This document shows positions 9,751-18,385 of a stretch of 64,000 nt of DNA, one piece after another. Location of the stretch: the NCBI RefSeq assembly GCF_002930645.1, contig NZ_PSNW01000010.1, positions 109,391-173,390 of the forward strand. Direction: 5' to 3'. Both the position numbers and the translations under genes were made by a program. The notes under the pieces are model-generated. The model saw only the letters and a list, made by a program, of their open reading frames with translations, was not told the DNA's origin and searched no databases. This stretch comes from Solimonas fluminis (GTDB taxonomy: Bacteria > Pseudomonadota > Gammaproteobacteria > Nevskiales > Nevskiaceae). Positions within the stretch are counted from its first letter, which is position 1. Each line of letters begins with the position of its first letter.

Positions 9751-10896
9751 ATGCCAGAGACGTCCCTGAAGCCGATGCCGGCTGGCCAACGCCACGGCCG
9801 GATACTTCAAAGTCGCTTCCGGCCACATCCCCTGTTGGCGGGCGCACATCTACAAACCATCGCGACCCTGTTGCGGCCCGCACCTAAGCTGGCCCTTCGA
9901 CGCGAGCGACTGGAATTGACTGATGGAGATTTCGTGGATCTGGGCTGGAGCGGGGACCATAACGCCAGTGGTCCTTTGGCGGTGCTGGTACATGGGCTTG
10001 CAGGCGGCTTTGAGTCCAAGTATCTGTTGGGTACCGCCTGCCAACTGATCACGAAAGGTTGGCGCACGGTGATCTTGCAGCTGCGCGGCGCGGGGCCGGA
10101 GCCGAACCGCTTGCACCGCTGCTACAACCAGGGTGATACCGAAGACCTGCGCTATTTCTGGCATCTGTTGCGCAAGCGAGAGCCTGAGGCGTTCATCGCT
10201 TCGCTGGGCTGGTCGCTGGGCGCTAACGTCACCCTCAAGGCACTGGCGGAGGAGGGTCCGTTGGCCCCGATCAATATCGCAGCAGCAGCCTCGGTGCCCT
10301 TCATTATCCGACCGTGTGCAGAGCGCCTGCGCACCGGCTTCTCTCGCGTTTATCAGAAGCGTTTGCTCGACGCGGTGAAAATCGCTTTGCGGCGCAAGCA
10401 TCGCCAGGTTCCGCTATCGGCTCTGGTCAATCTGTCCGCCGCACTAGCGGCGCAGGATTTCATCGAGTACGACGAGGCCTGCACGGCGCCCCTGGCCGGT
10501 TACCGCAACGCGGAGGACTACTACGCGAACGCCTCCTGCGGACAATTTCTAAAGGATATTCAGCGCTCGACCCTCGTGGTGCATGCGCTGGATGATCCCT
10601 TCATGACGGCCGATATCGTTCCCAATGTGGAAGCCTTGTCGCCCCAGGTGACACTGGAATTGGCGCACAACGGCGGGCATGTAGGTTTTGTGAGCGCCGG
10701 CACGCTGGGCCGGCCGTACTGCTGGCTCGAACGCAGACTGGCGGAATTTCTGCACGCTGGGTTTGAACGTCAAGCAGCCCCGCAGCCTCGCGCCCGGGAT
10801 GTGAAGGGCTGGACGGGAGGCGACTTCAATCGTCTGTGGGCCTGTAGCGAGGATACCCGCGCACCTGAGGCCTCGGTGGGCCTGCGGCTTCGCTAG
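9751..10896 (+). CDS. YheT-family alpha/beta hydrolase
   Basis: 381 aa from ATG 9751 (a longer start at 9718 is possible). It has the alpha/beta-hydrolase order seen in YheT: LVHGLAGGFESKY (oxyanion HG), LRGAGPEPNRLHRCYNQGDTEDL, nucleophile elbow GWSLGAN, late Asp in VVHALDDPFM, and a catalytic His in HNGGHVGFV. YheT proteins are predicted esterases of unknown substrate, usually encoded in core genomes. Its place among metal genes is odd and no metal motif is present. It is convergent with the following minus-strand gene. Confidence 0.85.
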   Translation: MPETSLKPMPAGQRHGRILQSRFRPHPLLAGAHLQTIATLLRPAPKLALRRERLELTDGDFVDLGWSGDHNASGPLAVLVHGLAGGFESKYLLGTACQLITKGWRTVILQLRGAGPEPNRLHRCYNQGDTEDLRYFWHLLRKREPEAFIASLGWSLGANVTLKALAEEGPLAPINIAAAASVPFIIRPCAERLRTGFSRVYQKRLLDAVKIALRRKHRQVPLSALVNLSAALAAQDFIEYDEACTAPLAGYRNAEDYYANASCGQFLKDIQRSTLVVHALDDPFMTADIVPNVEALSPQVTLELAHNGGHVGFVSAGTLGRPYCWLERRLAEFLHAGFERQAAPQPRARDVKGWTGGDFNRLWACSEDTRAPEASVGLRLR

Positions 10897-10935
10897 GAAA
10901 CCCGTCGCGAGCCCGGGCTTCTGCCCGGCCTGCGG

Positions 10936-12231
10936 CTAACGCAACGGAGCGGCGAGGCTGAGCATGCCCTTGAGCCCCGTGCCGAACCGAGCCAAGGCGG
11001 TGCGGTGTTCGCGCAGGGCGCCGTAAGGCAGATAGTGGAGCTTCAGATCGGAAACCCGGCTGAAGGCCGGCCGACCCAGTTGTGCACGCACCTGCTCCTG
11101 CCGATCGTCGGGGGCAACGAGGAAATAATTGCCGGACGCCGGTTCATCGAAGGAGAGCGCGAGGTCCAGCATGCGCACGATGCCTGAATAGATACTGGTC
11201 GTGTGCTCGACCTCGAAGGCCGCGGCAATCCGCTCCTGGTCGGGGTCGATCCACAGCACATCGATCAGCCGGATCGATTCAGCACTGCCGGCCGCGGCGA
11301 TCCTGGGGGGCAAAGTGTCGACGCAGCCATCGGCCAGGCGGCCGCCGCCGTAGGGCCTTGAACGGTCGTTTGCGGCGATCCAGACCAGATAGCCCAGCGC
11401 CTGACCCAGGTCCCTCAGCCAGCCCTGCACCTCGGTATGGGTGAGATCGCCCTCGGCCGCTGTCAGAAGCGCGCTGCTGACACGAGCCGACTGCTCGCGC
11501 ACCAGTGCGAGGTCCGCCCGCCATTGGGCGATCAGCTCCTCTTCGCCACCGATCGCCGGCGCCGTATAGCGGCCGGAACCGATATCGAACAGCAGCCCGC
11601 CGATGGCGCCGAGGTCATTGGAAAGCAGCTGACGGTACCGCTGGTTGAATTCGAGGATGCCCCGGCGCATGGCCAGGTATTCCTCCCAGCTGCCGAGTTT
11701 GGCCTGTGCTCCGGTCAGCAGGTTGTAGCCGCGCACGATCGCGGTGTTGAAGGGCGGTATCAGGGTGGGATGCAGGAAGTACAGAAGGTTTGCGGCCGCG
11801 GGTCCCAGACCCTTGATGTGCTGCGCGTCCAGTTGCTGGATCGCCGCCAGCACGGGTTCTTCAGTCTGGCAGCAGGCGCAGCTGTGCAGGAAGCGCCCGA
11901 AGGCGCGCTGATTGTCCGGGTTCTCGTAGATGTCCGGGATGCGCAGTTTCGGCTTCCAGAGAAAGGCATGATCGGCGCCCCGGAAAATCTGGCGCTGTTC
12001 CGCGATGCTGCTGACCACCGTCTCCAGCGAGGATCCCCGGTAGGCGTTGCCGAAGCGCCCGGCATCGATTTCTTCGACGACCGCGGCAAGGCCCCGCCGG
12101 ATGGAGCGGAAGTTCTTCAGTCGCTCCTCCCACAGGAACCAGCTTCGGTAGGTTGCGGCGGGGTCTTCACGCCAGACCTCCAGCATTTGCCGGGTCGCGG
12201 CAGCAATGTCTTCGGGTGCAAGTAAATTCAT
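10936..12231 (-). CDS. Putative PD-(D/E)xK nuclease-like protein (restriction-like)
   Basis: 431 aa from ATG 12231; an upstream start at 12294 would add 21 residues. The N-terminal half has a helical segment IKGLGPAAANLLYFLHP, resembling a helix-hairpin-helix. The C-terminal half has IDVLWIDPDQ followed by AAFEVEHTTSIYSGIVRMLDLAL, the D...ExE arrangement of PD-(D/E)xK-type restriction-like folds, and then NYFLVAPDDR. A nuclease or restriction role is inferred from this pattern. No partner methylase is adjacent. It is divergent from the Csp gene at 12445. Confidence 0.55.
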   Translation of the reverse strand: MNLLAPEDIAAATRQMLEVWREDPAATYRSWFLWEERLKNFRSIRRGLAAVVEEIDAGRFGNAYRGSSLETVVSSIAEQRQIFRGADHAFLWKPKLRIPDIYENPDNQRAFGRFLHSCACCQTEEPVLAAIQQLDAQHIKGLGPAAANLLYFLHPTLIPPFNTAIVRGYNLLTGAQAKLGSWEEYLAMRRGILEFNQRYRQLLSNDLGAIGGLLFDIGSGRYTAPAIGGEEELIAQWRADLALVREQSARVSSALLTAAEGDLTHTEVQGWLRDLGQALGYLVWIAANDRSRPYGGGRLADGCVDTLPPRIAAAGSAESIRLIDVLWIDPDQERIAAAFEVEHTTSIYSGIVRMLDLALSFDEPASGNYFLVAPDDRQEQVRAQLGRPAFSRVSDLKLHYLPYGALREHRTALARFGTGLKGMLSLAAPLR

Positions 12232-12444
12232 TGAGGAGCGCGTTGTCGGAAGGAAGCCTGCAGTCTGCAAGTGGCTGCGGCAGAACCGCTCCATTTTGCA
12301 GGGAGCGGCGTGGGACCACGGTCCAGAGATTGCGGGCCAAGCACCTGAAGGGGTTGTCCTTCTGGAGCAGGCATGGCTGCTGCACCCGAAAGGCGGCGGG
12401 CCTTCGCGGTCCGCCGACCACTATTCTTAATTGGAGACAATGAC

Positions 12445-12822
12445 ATGGCCCACGAACAATTCCGAGAATGCATTGAAGCCTGCCAGGCCTGCGCCGACGC
12501 CTGCGATCACTGCGCAACCGCCTGCCTGCAGGAGCCCGACGTTCGGGAGATGGCCCGCTGCGTCGCGCTCGACATGGACTGCGCGCAGGTCTGCCGCTTT
12601 GCCGCTTCGGCGATGGCTCGCGGCAGTGAGTTCGCCGGTGCGATCTGCCAGCTCTGCGCGGAGATTTGCGAGGCCTGCGGCGAGGAATGCGAACGCCATT
12701 CCCCTGACCACTGCCAGCAGTGCGCCGAGGCCTGTCGGCGCTGCGCGGAGGCCTGCCGACAGATGGCGAGCAAGGCTCCGGCACGCGGCTCCGAACAGGG
12801 CACGGCCACCGCCGCCCACTAG
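12445..12822 (+). CDS. Four-helix-bundle copper-binding protein (DUF326/Csp family)
   Basis: 125 aa; GGAG lies about 9 bases before ATG 12445. About 17 cysteines lie in repeated CxxC or CxxxC helical patterns (CIEACQACADACDHCATACLQ, CQLCAEICEACGEECERH, CQQCAEACRRCAEACRQ), the hallmark of the cytosolic Csp3/DUF326 copper-storage family. No signal peptide is seen. Known: these bundles buffer Cu(I) in a cysteine core. It lies at the 3' side of the convergent metal operon and is probably transcribed from the gap at 12232-12444. Confidence 0.9.
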   Translation: MAHEQFRECIEACQACADACDHCATACLQEPDVREMARCVALDMDCAQVCRFAASAMARGSEFAGAICQLCAEICEACGEECERHSPDHCQQCAEACRRCAEACRQMASKAPARGSEQGTATAAH

Positions 12823-12843
12823 TCGACGCAGGCGGACGACAGG

Positions 12844-12872
12844 GCCCGGCAAGGCGGCGTCGCTTGCCGGGC
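12844..12872. terminator. Hairpin between convergent Csp and MerR genes
   Basis: GCCCGGCAAG and CTTGCCGGGC form a perfect 10-bp stem with a 9-base loop in the 107-base gap between the csp stop (12822) and the MerR stop (12930). It is symmetrical, so it may end transcription from both sides. There is no strong U-tract. Confidence 0.55.
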
Positions 12873-12929
12873 GCTTCGTCGGGAACCAGAGGGGGTGGAC
12901 CGCTGAAGCCGGCGTCGGCATGGCGGCGT

Positions 12930-13430
12930 TCATCGGACCTTGGCCTGGTAGCTGTCAGGCCCCAGCAGCGCGGCGATGATGGAGGCGCGACCCGTAGCGC
13001 GGCCCTTCGCCTTGCCGGCGTGCTGCCGCAAGCGGTCCCGGATGGCGGTGAGATCATGAATGCGGCGCTCGATCTCGCGAACCCTCGGTTCGATACCCGA
13101 TTCCAACTTGCCGCTGAGGTCACCCTGATGCTCAAGACGCAGGATGTCGGCAATTTCGTCCAGGTTGAAGCCCAGGGCCCGCACGCGCCGGATGAACCGC
13201 AATCGATCGACGTCATCCGCGCCAAAGTTGCGATATCCCGATGTCGCTCGACGCGCCTTGGGCAAAAGCCCCAGGCGTTCGTAAAACCGGATCGTGTCGA
13301 CCGTGGTGTCCGTGAGCTTGGCGAGACGGCCGATGGTGACGCGCGGTAAGGCCTGAGCATCGTCGGAAGTCGGCAGCGCAGAGAGTCCACCCGATCGTCG
13401 CGGCGGCGTGCCTCGTCGGTGCGCGCTCAT
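12930..13430 (-). CDS. MerR-family regulator lacking metal-binding cysteines
   Basis: 166 aa. A 25-residue basic leader is followed by a typical MerR HTH (VTIGRLAKLTDTTVDTIRFYERLGLLP...GYRNFGADDVDRLRFIRRVRALGF) and a dimerisation helix. The C-terminus has no cysteine at all, so it cannot use the CueR or CadR thiolate pair. The effector is therefore probably not a soft metal bound in the usual way. Its start overlaps the DUF411 stop by 4 bases, making it the last gene of the ten-gene minus-strand run; it may autoregulate that operon. Confidence 0.8.
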   Translation of the reverse strand: MSAHRRGTPPRRSGGLSALPTSDDAQALPRVTIGRLAKLTDTTVDTIRFYERLGLLPKARRATSGYRNFGADDVDRLRFIRRVRALGFNLDEIADILRLEHQGDLSGKLESGIEPRVREIERRIHDLTAIRDRLRQHAGKAKGRATGRASIIAALLGPDSYQAKVR

Positions 13431-13945
13431 GGCGCCGCCGGTCCGTGTTTAGCGAATACCGACGGCGGGGCCTCATCGCTGAACAGCAGGACCTCGTAGG
13501 GGTCGACGCGATCCCCTTGCTCCATGCCGGGAGATCCGATCGGCATGCCCGGCACCGCGAGCCCCTTGGCCTTGGGACGCTCGGCCAGCAGCCGTCGGAT
13601 TTCTTCCGCGGGCACATGGCCTTCGATGAGGTATCCCCGCACGATAGCCGTGTGACAGGACGCCAGGTCAGTAGGCACACCCAGCCGGGTCTTGAGTGGA
13701 TTCATAGCGTTTTCATTGCGCACGTCGACCGAGAAGCCCGCGTTCCGGAGGTGCTCGACCCATTTGGAACAGCAGTGGCAGGTGGGGCTTTTGTAGACGA
13801 CCACGTCATCCGCGGCCGCGGCCGCGGCCGCGGGCGGCGCGGATAGCTGCCGGTAGGCCCCGCCAATGAGGAACAGCGCGGTGAGGCCAGCGGCGAGGGC
13901 GACGAGGAGGGGACGGCGATCCCGGTGGGCGGTGCGTGGATTCAT
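13427..13945 (-). CDS. DUF411 periplasmic metal-binding protein
   Basis: 172 aa from ATG 13945 (ATG 13954 is also possible). An N-terminal anchor is followed by the DUF411 core: YKSPTCHCCSKWVEHL, LGVPTDLASCHTAIV, GYLIEGHVPAEEI, LAVPGMPIGSPGME. The CHCC motif, the later Cys-His and the Met residues are likely Cu(I) ligands. Known: DUF411 proteins are common in copper and silver resistance loci. It overlaps the MerR gene by 4 bases and follows the barrel gene by about 19 bases. A divergent second member is at 41464. Confidence 0.88.
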   Translation of the reverse strand: MNPRTAHRDRRPLLVALAAGLTALFLIGGAYRQLSAPPAAAAAAADDVVVYKSPTCHCCSKWVEHLRNAGFSVDVRNENAMNPLKTRLGVPTDLASCHTAIVRGYLIEGHVPAEEIRRLLAERPKAKGLAVPGMPIGSPGMEQGDRVDPYEVLLFSDEAPPSVFAKHGPAAP

Positions 13946-13964
13946 GATTGGCATCTCATAAGGA

Positions 13965-15017
13965 CTACAGGAATCGCCATTGCCAGTTCAGCCGTCCGAG
14001 AAAAGTGGTCTTGAGTTGCGGTCCATCCAGGTCCTGGTACACCGGCGCGCCGACCTCCAGAAACACACGCTGTTGCTCGGAGCGGGGGCTCTGGCCTGGC
14101 CTCAGGTCAAAGCCGACCAGGAAATCCAGCCGCTTGCCGCCCTGCAGGGACGGATCCTTGGTCGGCTCGTCCGCGGGATCGAGTTCCGCATCGGCGCCGC
14201 GGATGTTCTCGACGCGGCGGGCCTCGACGCGCGCCGAGGCATTGGCCACCTCGTTGAGGCGACGGATCATCCACAGGCCCAGCCGATAGTCGTTGCCGAG
14301 TCGATAGCCGTTGTCGTTGTCGCCGACACGAAGAGTCGGCAGGAACTCCGCGCCCCAGCCCCATTGCGCGGCCTGTCCCAGGTAGGCGACTCCAGGACTC
14401 AGGGAAACGGTGCCGGCGCCCAGCTGCATGGGGTATTCCAGGCGCATGCCGTTCATGCGCTCGTCGATCGAGCCGGTCGGCAGGCTGAGGCCGGCATTGA
14501 GCACAACGCGATGGCGCAGATCGGGCTGCGCATAGACGACGTACTGCGCACGCAGTCCGACATCGCCGATGCCGCTGGTGCGTTCGTTGAACCGCTCGCC
14601 GTCGGCGGTGAGATGCTCCATCGACTTGACGAGGTAGGGCAGCGTTGCCATCAGCGCCAGATCGTCGGTCGCCGCGTACATCAGCATGCCCATATGCATC
14701 TGCATGCTCATCTTGGTGGGCGCGGCGAAGTAGTTCTGCAGGATTTCACCCTCGCTAATCCGCCCGGTGCCATCAAGGTTTCGGTTCATCCGCTCGTAGC
14801 CGTATTCGTAGGCCGCCATCCATTTGCTGCCATGACCCAGCATGAACGCCGCCGGCTGTAACCCATGGGTCATGGTGGCCATTTGGTCCATGTTCCGTGA
14901 CGGCACGGGAATGACGGGATAGGTCGCGGGTTCCGGTGTGGAACGATCCTGTGCGAGTGCCGGAATGGTGCTGACCAGCAACGCGATCAGCAGGGAGGCC
15001 TGCGAGTATGGCTTCAT
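13965..15017 (-). CDS. Predicted outer-membrane beta-barrel (transporter-like)
   Basis: 350 aa. The signal peptide [22 protein letters not shown] precedes a Met- and His-containing N-terminal part (MDQMATMTHGLQPAAFMLGHGS, MSMQMHMGMLMYA). Alternating amphipathic strands follow to a C-terminal aromatic end (LNWQWRFL), as in outer-membrane barrels of the phenol-degradation meta-pathway transporter type. The Met-rich segment fits contact with Cu(I). It overlaps the cyclase gene by ATGA. A metal-responsive porin or sensor role is inferred from the operon only. Confidence 0.7.
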   Translation of the reverse strand: MKPYSQASLLIALLVSTIPALAQDRSTPEPATYPVIPVPSRNMDQMATMTHGLQPAAFMLGHGSKWMAAYEYGYERMNRNLDGTGRISEGEILQNYFAAPTKMSMQMHMGMLMYAATDDLALMATLPYLVKSMEHLTADGERFNERTSGIGDVGLRAQYVVYAQPDLRHRVVLNAGLSLPTGSIDERMNGMRLEYPMQLGAGTVSLSPGVAYLGQAAQWGWGAEFLPTLRVGDNDNGYRLGNDYRLGLWMIRRLNEVANASARVEARRVENIRGADAELDPADEPTKDPSLQGGKRLDFLVGFDLRPGQSPRSEQQRVFLEVGAPVYQDLDGPQLKTTFLGRLNWQWRFL

Positions 15018-16009
15018 GTTTTTCTCCTCCTGGACGACTGATGAGTCAAATACACCGAGACGGGGGCATCGAAGCCCTTGAGGTGCTGCGGCTCTGCGTG
15101 CAGCAGGAAGGCATTGGCATGGTCCTGCTGGCTTGCACGCGCGTGGTTCATGACCGCTTCGGTTGCGGCAATGCCGCCCGGAGGGGCGAGCTTGAGCAGG
15201 CGTGCCGCGGTGTGCACAGCCGTGCCGATGAAGGAAAGTCCACGGCGTTCGCGGCCGCCAATCCGGCCAATAACCAGCGGACCGAAGTCCAGGGCCATGC
15301 GCACCTCGGGGAGGTCGGGGCGGGTTACGCGGCGTTCGGCGAGCGCATCACGAATGGCGAAGGCCGCGGGTAGGCTCTCCGTGGGACTGGCGAAGTACAG
15401 CATGGCACCGTCACCTTCGAAGTCATGGACATCGCCGCAGTGGCTTACGGCGATTTCCGTCACGATCTCCATGAAGGCCTGCACCAGGCCGAGTACCTGC
15501 TCGGGGGCATGGGTCGCGAACAGGCGCGTGGAGTCGACCATGTCGACGAACAGCACGGCCAGGTCTCGGCGGGCGGGCAGGGCCAGGCCTCTCAGGAATG
15601 CGGCTTCCGCAATGAGATCGCCCTGCGGTTCCTCGGCCAGGACCGTCCACCCGGCAATCTGACGCCGGGCTTCGGGGGCGAGCACCGCAGTGACGCCGCC
15701 GCCGGCAAGCCAGGCGGGCCATCCGCCGTCCAGGACCGCGATGTCGCGGTATCCCGCCGCGTCGAGCCAACGTGCGACGCGAGTGCTCGAAGCCTGTCCG
15801 TTGCACAGGCAGTAGACGACGATCGGCGTCGAGCGCGGCAGATCGGGAAGCTGTGGCGGCTGCTCGTCCATATGGATCGGAACCGCATGCGGCAGCGCCA
15901 GCGGCTCACGTCGAAACGCGTCACGGCGCCGGGCATCGAGCAGCAGCGGCGCGGGAGAGTGCCGAAGCCGCTCGCTCAACGCTGCGGGCGTGATGCGGCC
16001 GATGCTCAA
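15014..16009 (-). CDS. Rhodanese - class III adenylate/guanylate cyclase fusion
   Basis: 331 aa. Residues about 5-104 form a rhodanese domain ([11 protein letters not shown]...[24 protein letters not shown]...[10 protein letters not shown]) with Cys67 and Cys69 in the active loop. Residues about 148-320 form a class III nucleotide cyclase ([15 protein letters not shown] with Asp156, [12 protein letters not shown] with Asp200, then [10 protein letters not shown]). Both metal-coordinating Asp residues are present, so it may be catalytically active. There is no membrane segment. Both ends overlap neighbours by ATGA (ATPase upstream, barrel downstream). Inferred: a thiol or persulfide signal coupled to cyclic-nucleotide production in copper stress. 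Confidence 0.85.
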   Translation of the reverse strand: MSIGRITPAALSERLRHSPAPLLLDARRRDAFRREPLALPHAVPIHMDEQPPQLPDLPRSTPIVVYCLCNGQASSTRVARWLDAAGYRDIAVLDGGWPAWLAGGGVTAVLAPEARRQIAGWTVLAEEPQGDLIAEAAFLRGLALPARRDLAVLFVDMVDSTRLFATHAPEQVLGLVQAFMEIVTEIAVSHCGDVHDFEGDGAMLYFASPTESLPAAFAIRDALAERRVTRPDLPEVRMALDFGPLVIGRIGGRERRGLSFIGTAVHTAARLLKLAPPGGIAATEAVMNHARASQQDHANAFLLHAEPQHLKGFDAPVSVYLTHQSSRRRKT

Positions 16010-18369
16010 GTGGCCTCCGGCCAGAGCTGTGCCGAACGCAGCCGCAGCGCATTGGCCACGACCGACACGGAGGACAGGCTCATCGCGGCACTGGCGAGCA
16101 TGGGCGACAGCAGCAGGCCGAAAAACGGATACAGCACACCGGCCGCGATAGGCACGCCCAGGGCGTTGTAGACGAAGGCCAGGAACAGGTTCTGGCGAAT
16201 GTTGCGCATCGTGGCGCGGGACAGGGCCACGCTGCGCGCGATGCCGCGCAGGTCGCCCTTGAGTAAGGTAACGCTGGCAGACTGCATGGCCACATCGGTG
16301 CCCGTGCCCATCGCGATGCCGACATCGGCCGAGCTCAGCGCCGGAGCATCGTTGACGCCGTCACCCGCCATGGCAACGCGGCGGCCTTCGCGCTGCAGGC
16401 GTTGCACGACGCCGGCCTTGTCCTGGGGCAGGACGTCGGCGATGACCTCGTCAATGCCGAGTTCTTGGGCGACCGCGCGTGCGGTGCGCTCATTGTCTCC
16501 GGTCAGCATCAGGATTCGCAGGCCAGCGGATTTCAGGGCCGTAACGGCCTCTGGCGTGGAGGCCTTGATCGCGTCGGCGACAGCAATGATGCCGGCGGGC
16601 CGGCCGTCGATGGCCACGAATACTGCGGTCTGTCCCTTGAGCCGGGCCAGTTCCGCGGGGCTGATCAGGGCTTCCGTCGGAATCCGGCGAGCTTCAAGCA
16701 GACGCTGGTTCCCCACGAGGACCTTGCGATCGCCGACGGTTGCCCAGACGCCGAGTCCCGGATCGGAGCCGAACTCCGTGGCTGCAGGGATGGACCCCGA
16801 AGTGTGTTGCGCGGCCGCTTCGACGATCGCGCGACCCAGGGGATGTTCGCTCAGCGCCTCCGCGGCGGCAGCCAGGGAAAATACTTCCGCCTCGGAGAAC
16901 CGACCCACGGGCAGCACCGAGCGCAGGCTGGGTTTGCCTTCGGTCAGGGTGCCTGTCTTGTCGACGACGAGAGTGTCGATCTTCTCCAGGCGCTCCAGGG
17001 CGGCGGCGTCCTTGATCAGGACGCCTGCCTGGGCGCCGCGACCGATCCCGACCATCACCGACATCGGCGTCGCCAGGCCCAGCGCGCAAGGACAGGCGAT
17101 GATCAGGACGGATACGGCGACCACCAGCGCCGTCGCCAGCTGCGGCGGTGGGCCTGCCAAGGCCCAGATCACCGCGGCGGCCACGGCCACGGCGATGACC
17201 GCCGGCACGAACCAGGCCGAAACCACATCGGCCAGGCGCTGGATCGGCGCACGCGACCGTTGTGCCTCCGCGACCATCTGCACGATCTGCGCGAGCAGGG
17301 TGTCCTTGCCGACGCGGGCGGCGCGCACCAGCAGGCTGCCGCGGCCGTTGATGGTGCCGCCGGTGACACTGTCCCCGGCCTGCTTGCGAACCGGATCGGG
17401 TTCACCGCTGATCATCGACTCGTCGACATGGCTCTCGCCCTCGACGACTTCGGCATCCACCGGAATCTTTTCGCCCGGCCGCACCCGCAGGCGGTCGCCC
17501 GTTTGCAGGTGCCGCGCATCCACATCCGACTCGTTGCCCTGGTCGTCGACCCGGTGGGCGGTCTTGGGCGCCAGTTCGAGCAGGGAGCGAATGGCGCTGG
17601 AGGTTTGCGAGCGTGCGCGCAGCTCCAGGACCTGTCCCAGCAACACCAGGACCGTGATGACCGCGGCGGCCTCGAAGTAAAGCGGCACCGCACCGCCTGA
17701 CATGCGGAACGTCTCGGGCAGAAACCCCGGCACCAGGGTCGCCACGATGCTGAAGGCGTAGGCCGCGCCGATGCCCAGCGCGATGAGCGTGAACATGTTG
17801 AGACTGCGCTGACGGATCGACTGCCAGCCGCGGACGAAGAAGGGGGCGCCCGCCCAGAGAACCACCGGCGAGGCCAGGATGAGCTGGCTCCAGCTCCACA
17901 GCCCGTGCCCCAGGCGGCGCATCAGGTCCAGGCCGGGAACGAACTCGGCCATCGACAGGACCAGCAGGGGCAGGGTCAGGGCGAGCCCGATGCGAAAGCG
18001 CTTGCGCATATCGCGCAATTCGCTGTCGTCCTGCTCCAGCGACGGCGCTTCCGGTTCCAGGGCCATGCCGCACTTGGGGCAGCTTCCCGGTCCCGGTTGA
18101 CGCACTTCGGGGTGCATGGGGCAGGTATAGATCACGCTGCTGTCGAGCCGCGGAGCATGCGAGGGAGAGCCATCACCGGCGGGCGGTGACGGCGGCGCCA
18201 GATACCGGGCCGGATCGGCGATGAACTTCTGGCGGCAGCGTTCGCTGCAGAACACGAAGACCTTGTCCTGGAATTCGTGGCGCAGCGCCGTGACCCGGTT
18301 CACCTTCATGCCGCAAACCGGATCGCGTGCCATCGGCGTGCTTCCGGAGTCTCCACAGCAGTCGCTCAT
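16006..18369 (-). CDS. Cu(I)-translocating P1B-type ATPase with YHS and CxxC-type N-terminal domains
   Basis: 787 aa. Instead of HMA domains, the N-terminus has a YHS-type domain (DPVCGMKV...[20 protein letters not shown], residues 16-57) and a heavy-metal-binding segment ([22 protein letters not shown], 81-102). The core has CPC at 426-428, phosphorylation Asp470 (DKTGT), GDGVND, and TM7/TM8 YN and MSLSS, the Cu(I)-ATPase signature. It pumps Cu(I) out of the cytoplasm. It lies 16 bases after the cytochrome gene and overlaps the rhodanese-cyclase by 4 bases. It is distinct from the HMA-type copA at 26352. Confidence 0.93.
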   Translation of the reverse strand: MSDCCGDSGSTPMARDPVCGMKVNRVTALRHEFQDKVFVFCSERCRQKFIADPARYLAPPSPPAGDGSPSHAPRLDSSVIYTCPMHPEVRQPGPGSCPKCGMALEPEAPSLEQDDSELRDMRKRFRIGLALTLPLLVLSMAEFVPGLDLMRRLGHGLWSWSQLILASPVVLWAGAPFFVRGWQSIRQRSLNMFTLIALGIGAAYAFSIVATLVPGFLPETFRMSGGAVPLYFEAAAVITVLVLLGQVLELRARSQTSSAIRSLLELAPKTAHRVDDQGNESDVDARHLQTGDRLRVRPGEKIPVDAEVVEGESHVDESMISGEPDPVRKQAGDSVTGGTINGRGSLLVRAARVGKDTLLAQIVQMVAEAQRSRAPIQRLADVVSAWFVPAVIAVAVAAAVIWALAGPPPQLATALVVAVSVLIIACPCALGLATPMSVMVGIGRGAQAGVLIKDAAALERLEKIDTLVVDKTGTLTEGKPSLRSVLPVGRFSEAEVFSLAAAAEALSEHPLGRAIVEAAAQHTSGSIPAATEFGSDPGLGVWATVGDRKVLVGNQRLLEARRIPTEALISPAELARLKGQTAVFVAIDGRPAGIIAVADAIKASTPEAVTALKSAGLRILMLTGDNERTARAVAQELGIDEVIADVLPQDKAGVVQRLQREGRRVAMAGDGVNDAPALSSADVGIAMGTGTDVAMQSASVTLLKGDLRGIARSVALSRATMRNIRQNLFLAFVYNALGVPIAAGVLYPFFGLLLSPMLASAAMSLSSVSVVANALRLRSAQLWPEAT

Positions 18370-18385
18370 GGCTCTATCCCCGCGC

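Noticed and set aside
11437..12225. 262-codon plus-strand frame over the nuclease-like gene
   Set aside because: Antisense shadow; the minus-strand frame has ordered domain features and a plausible start.
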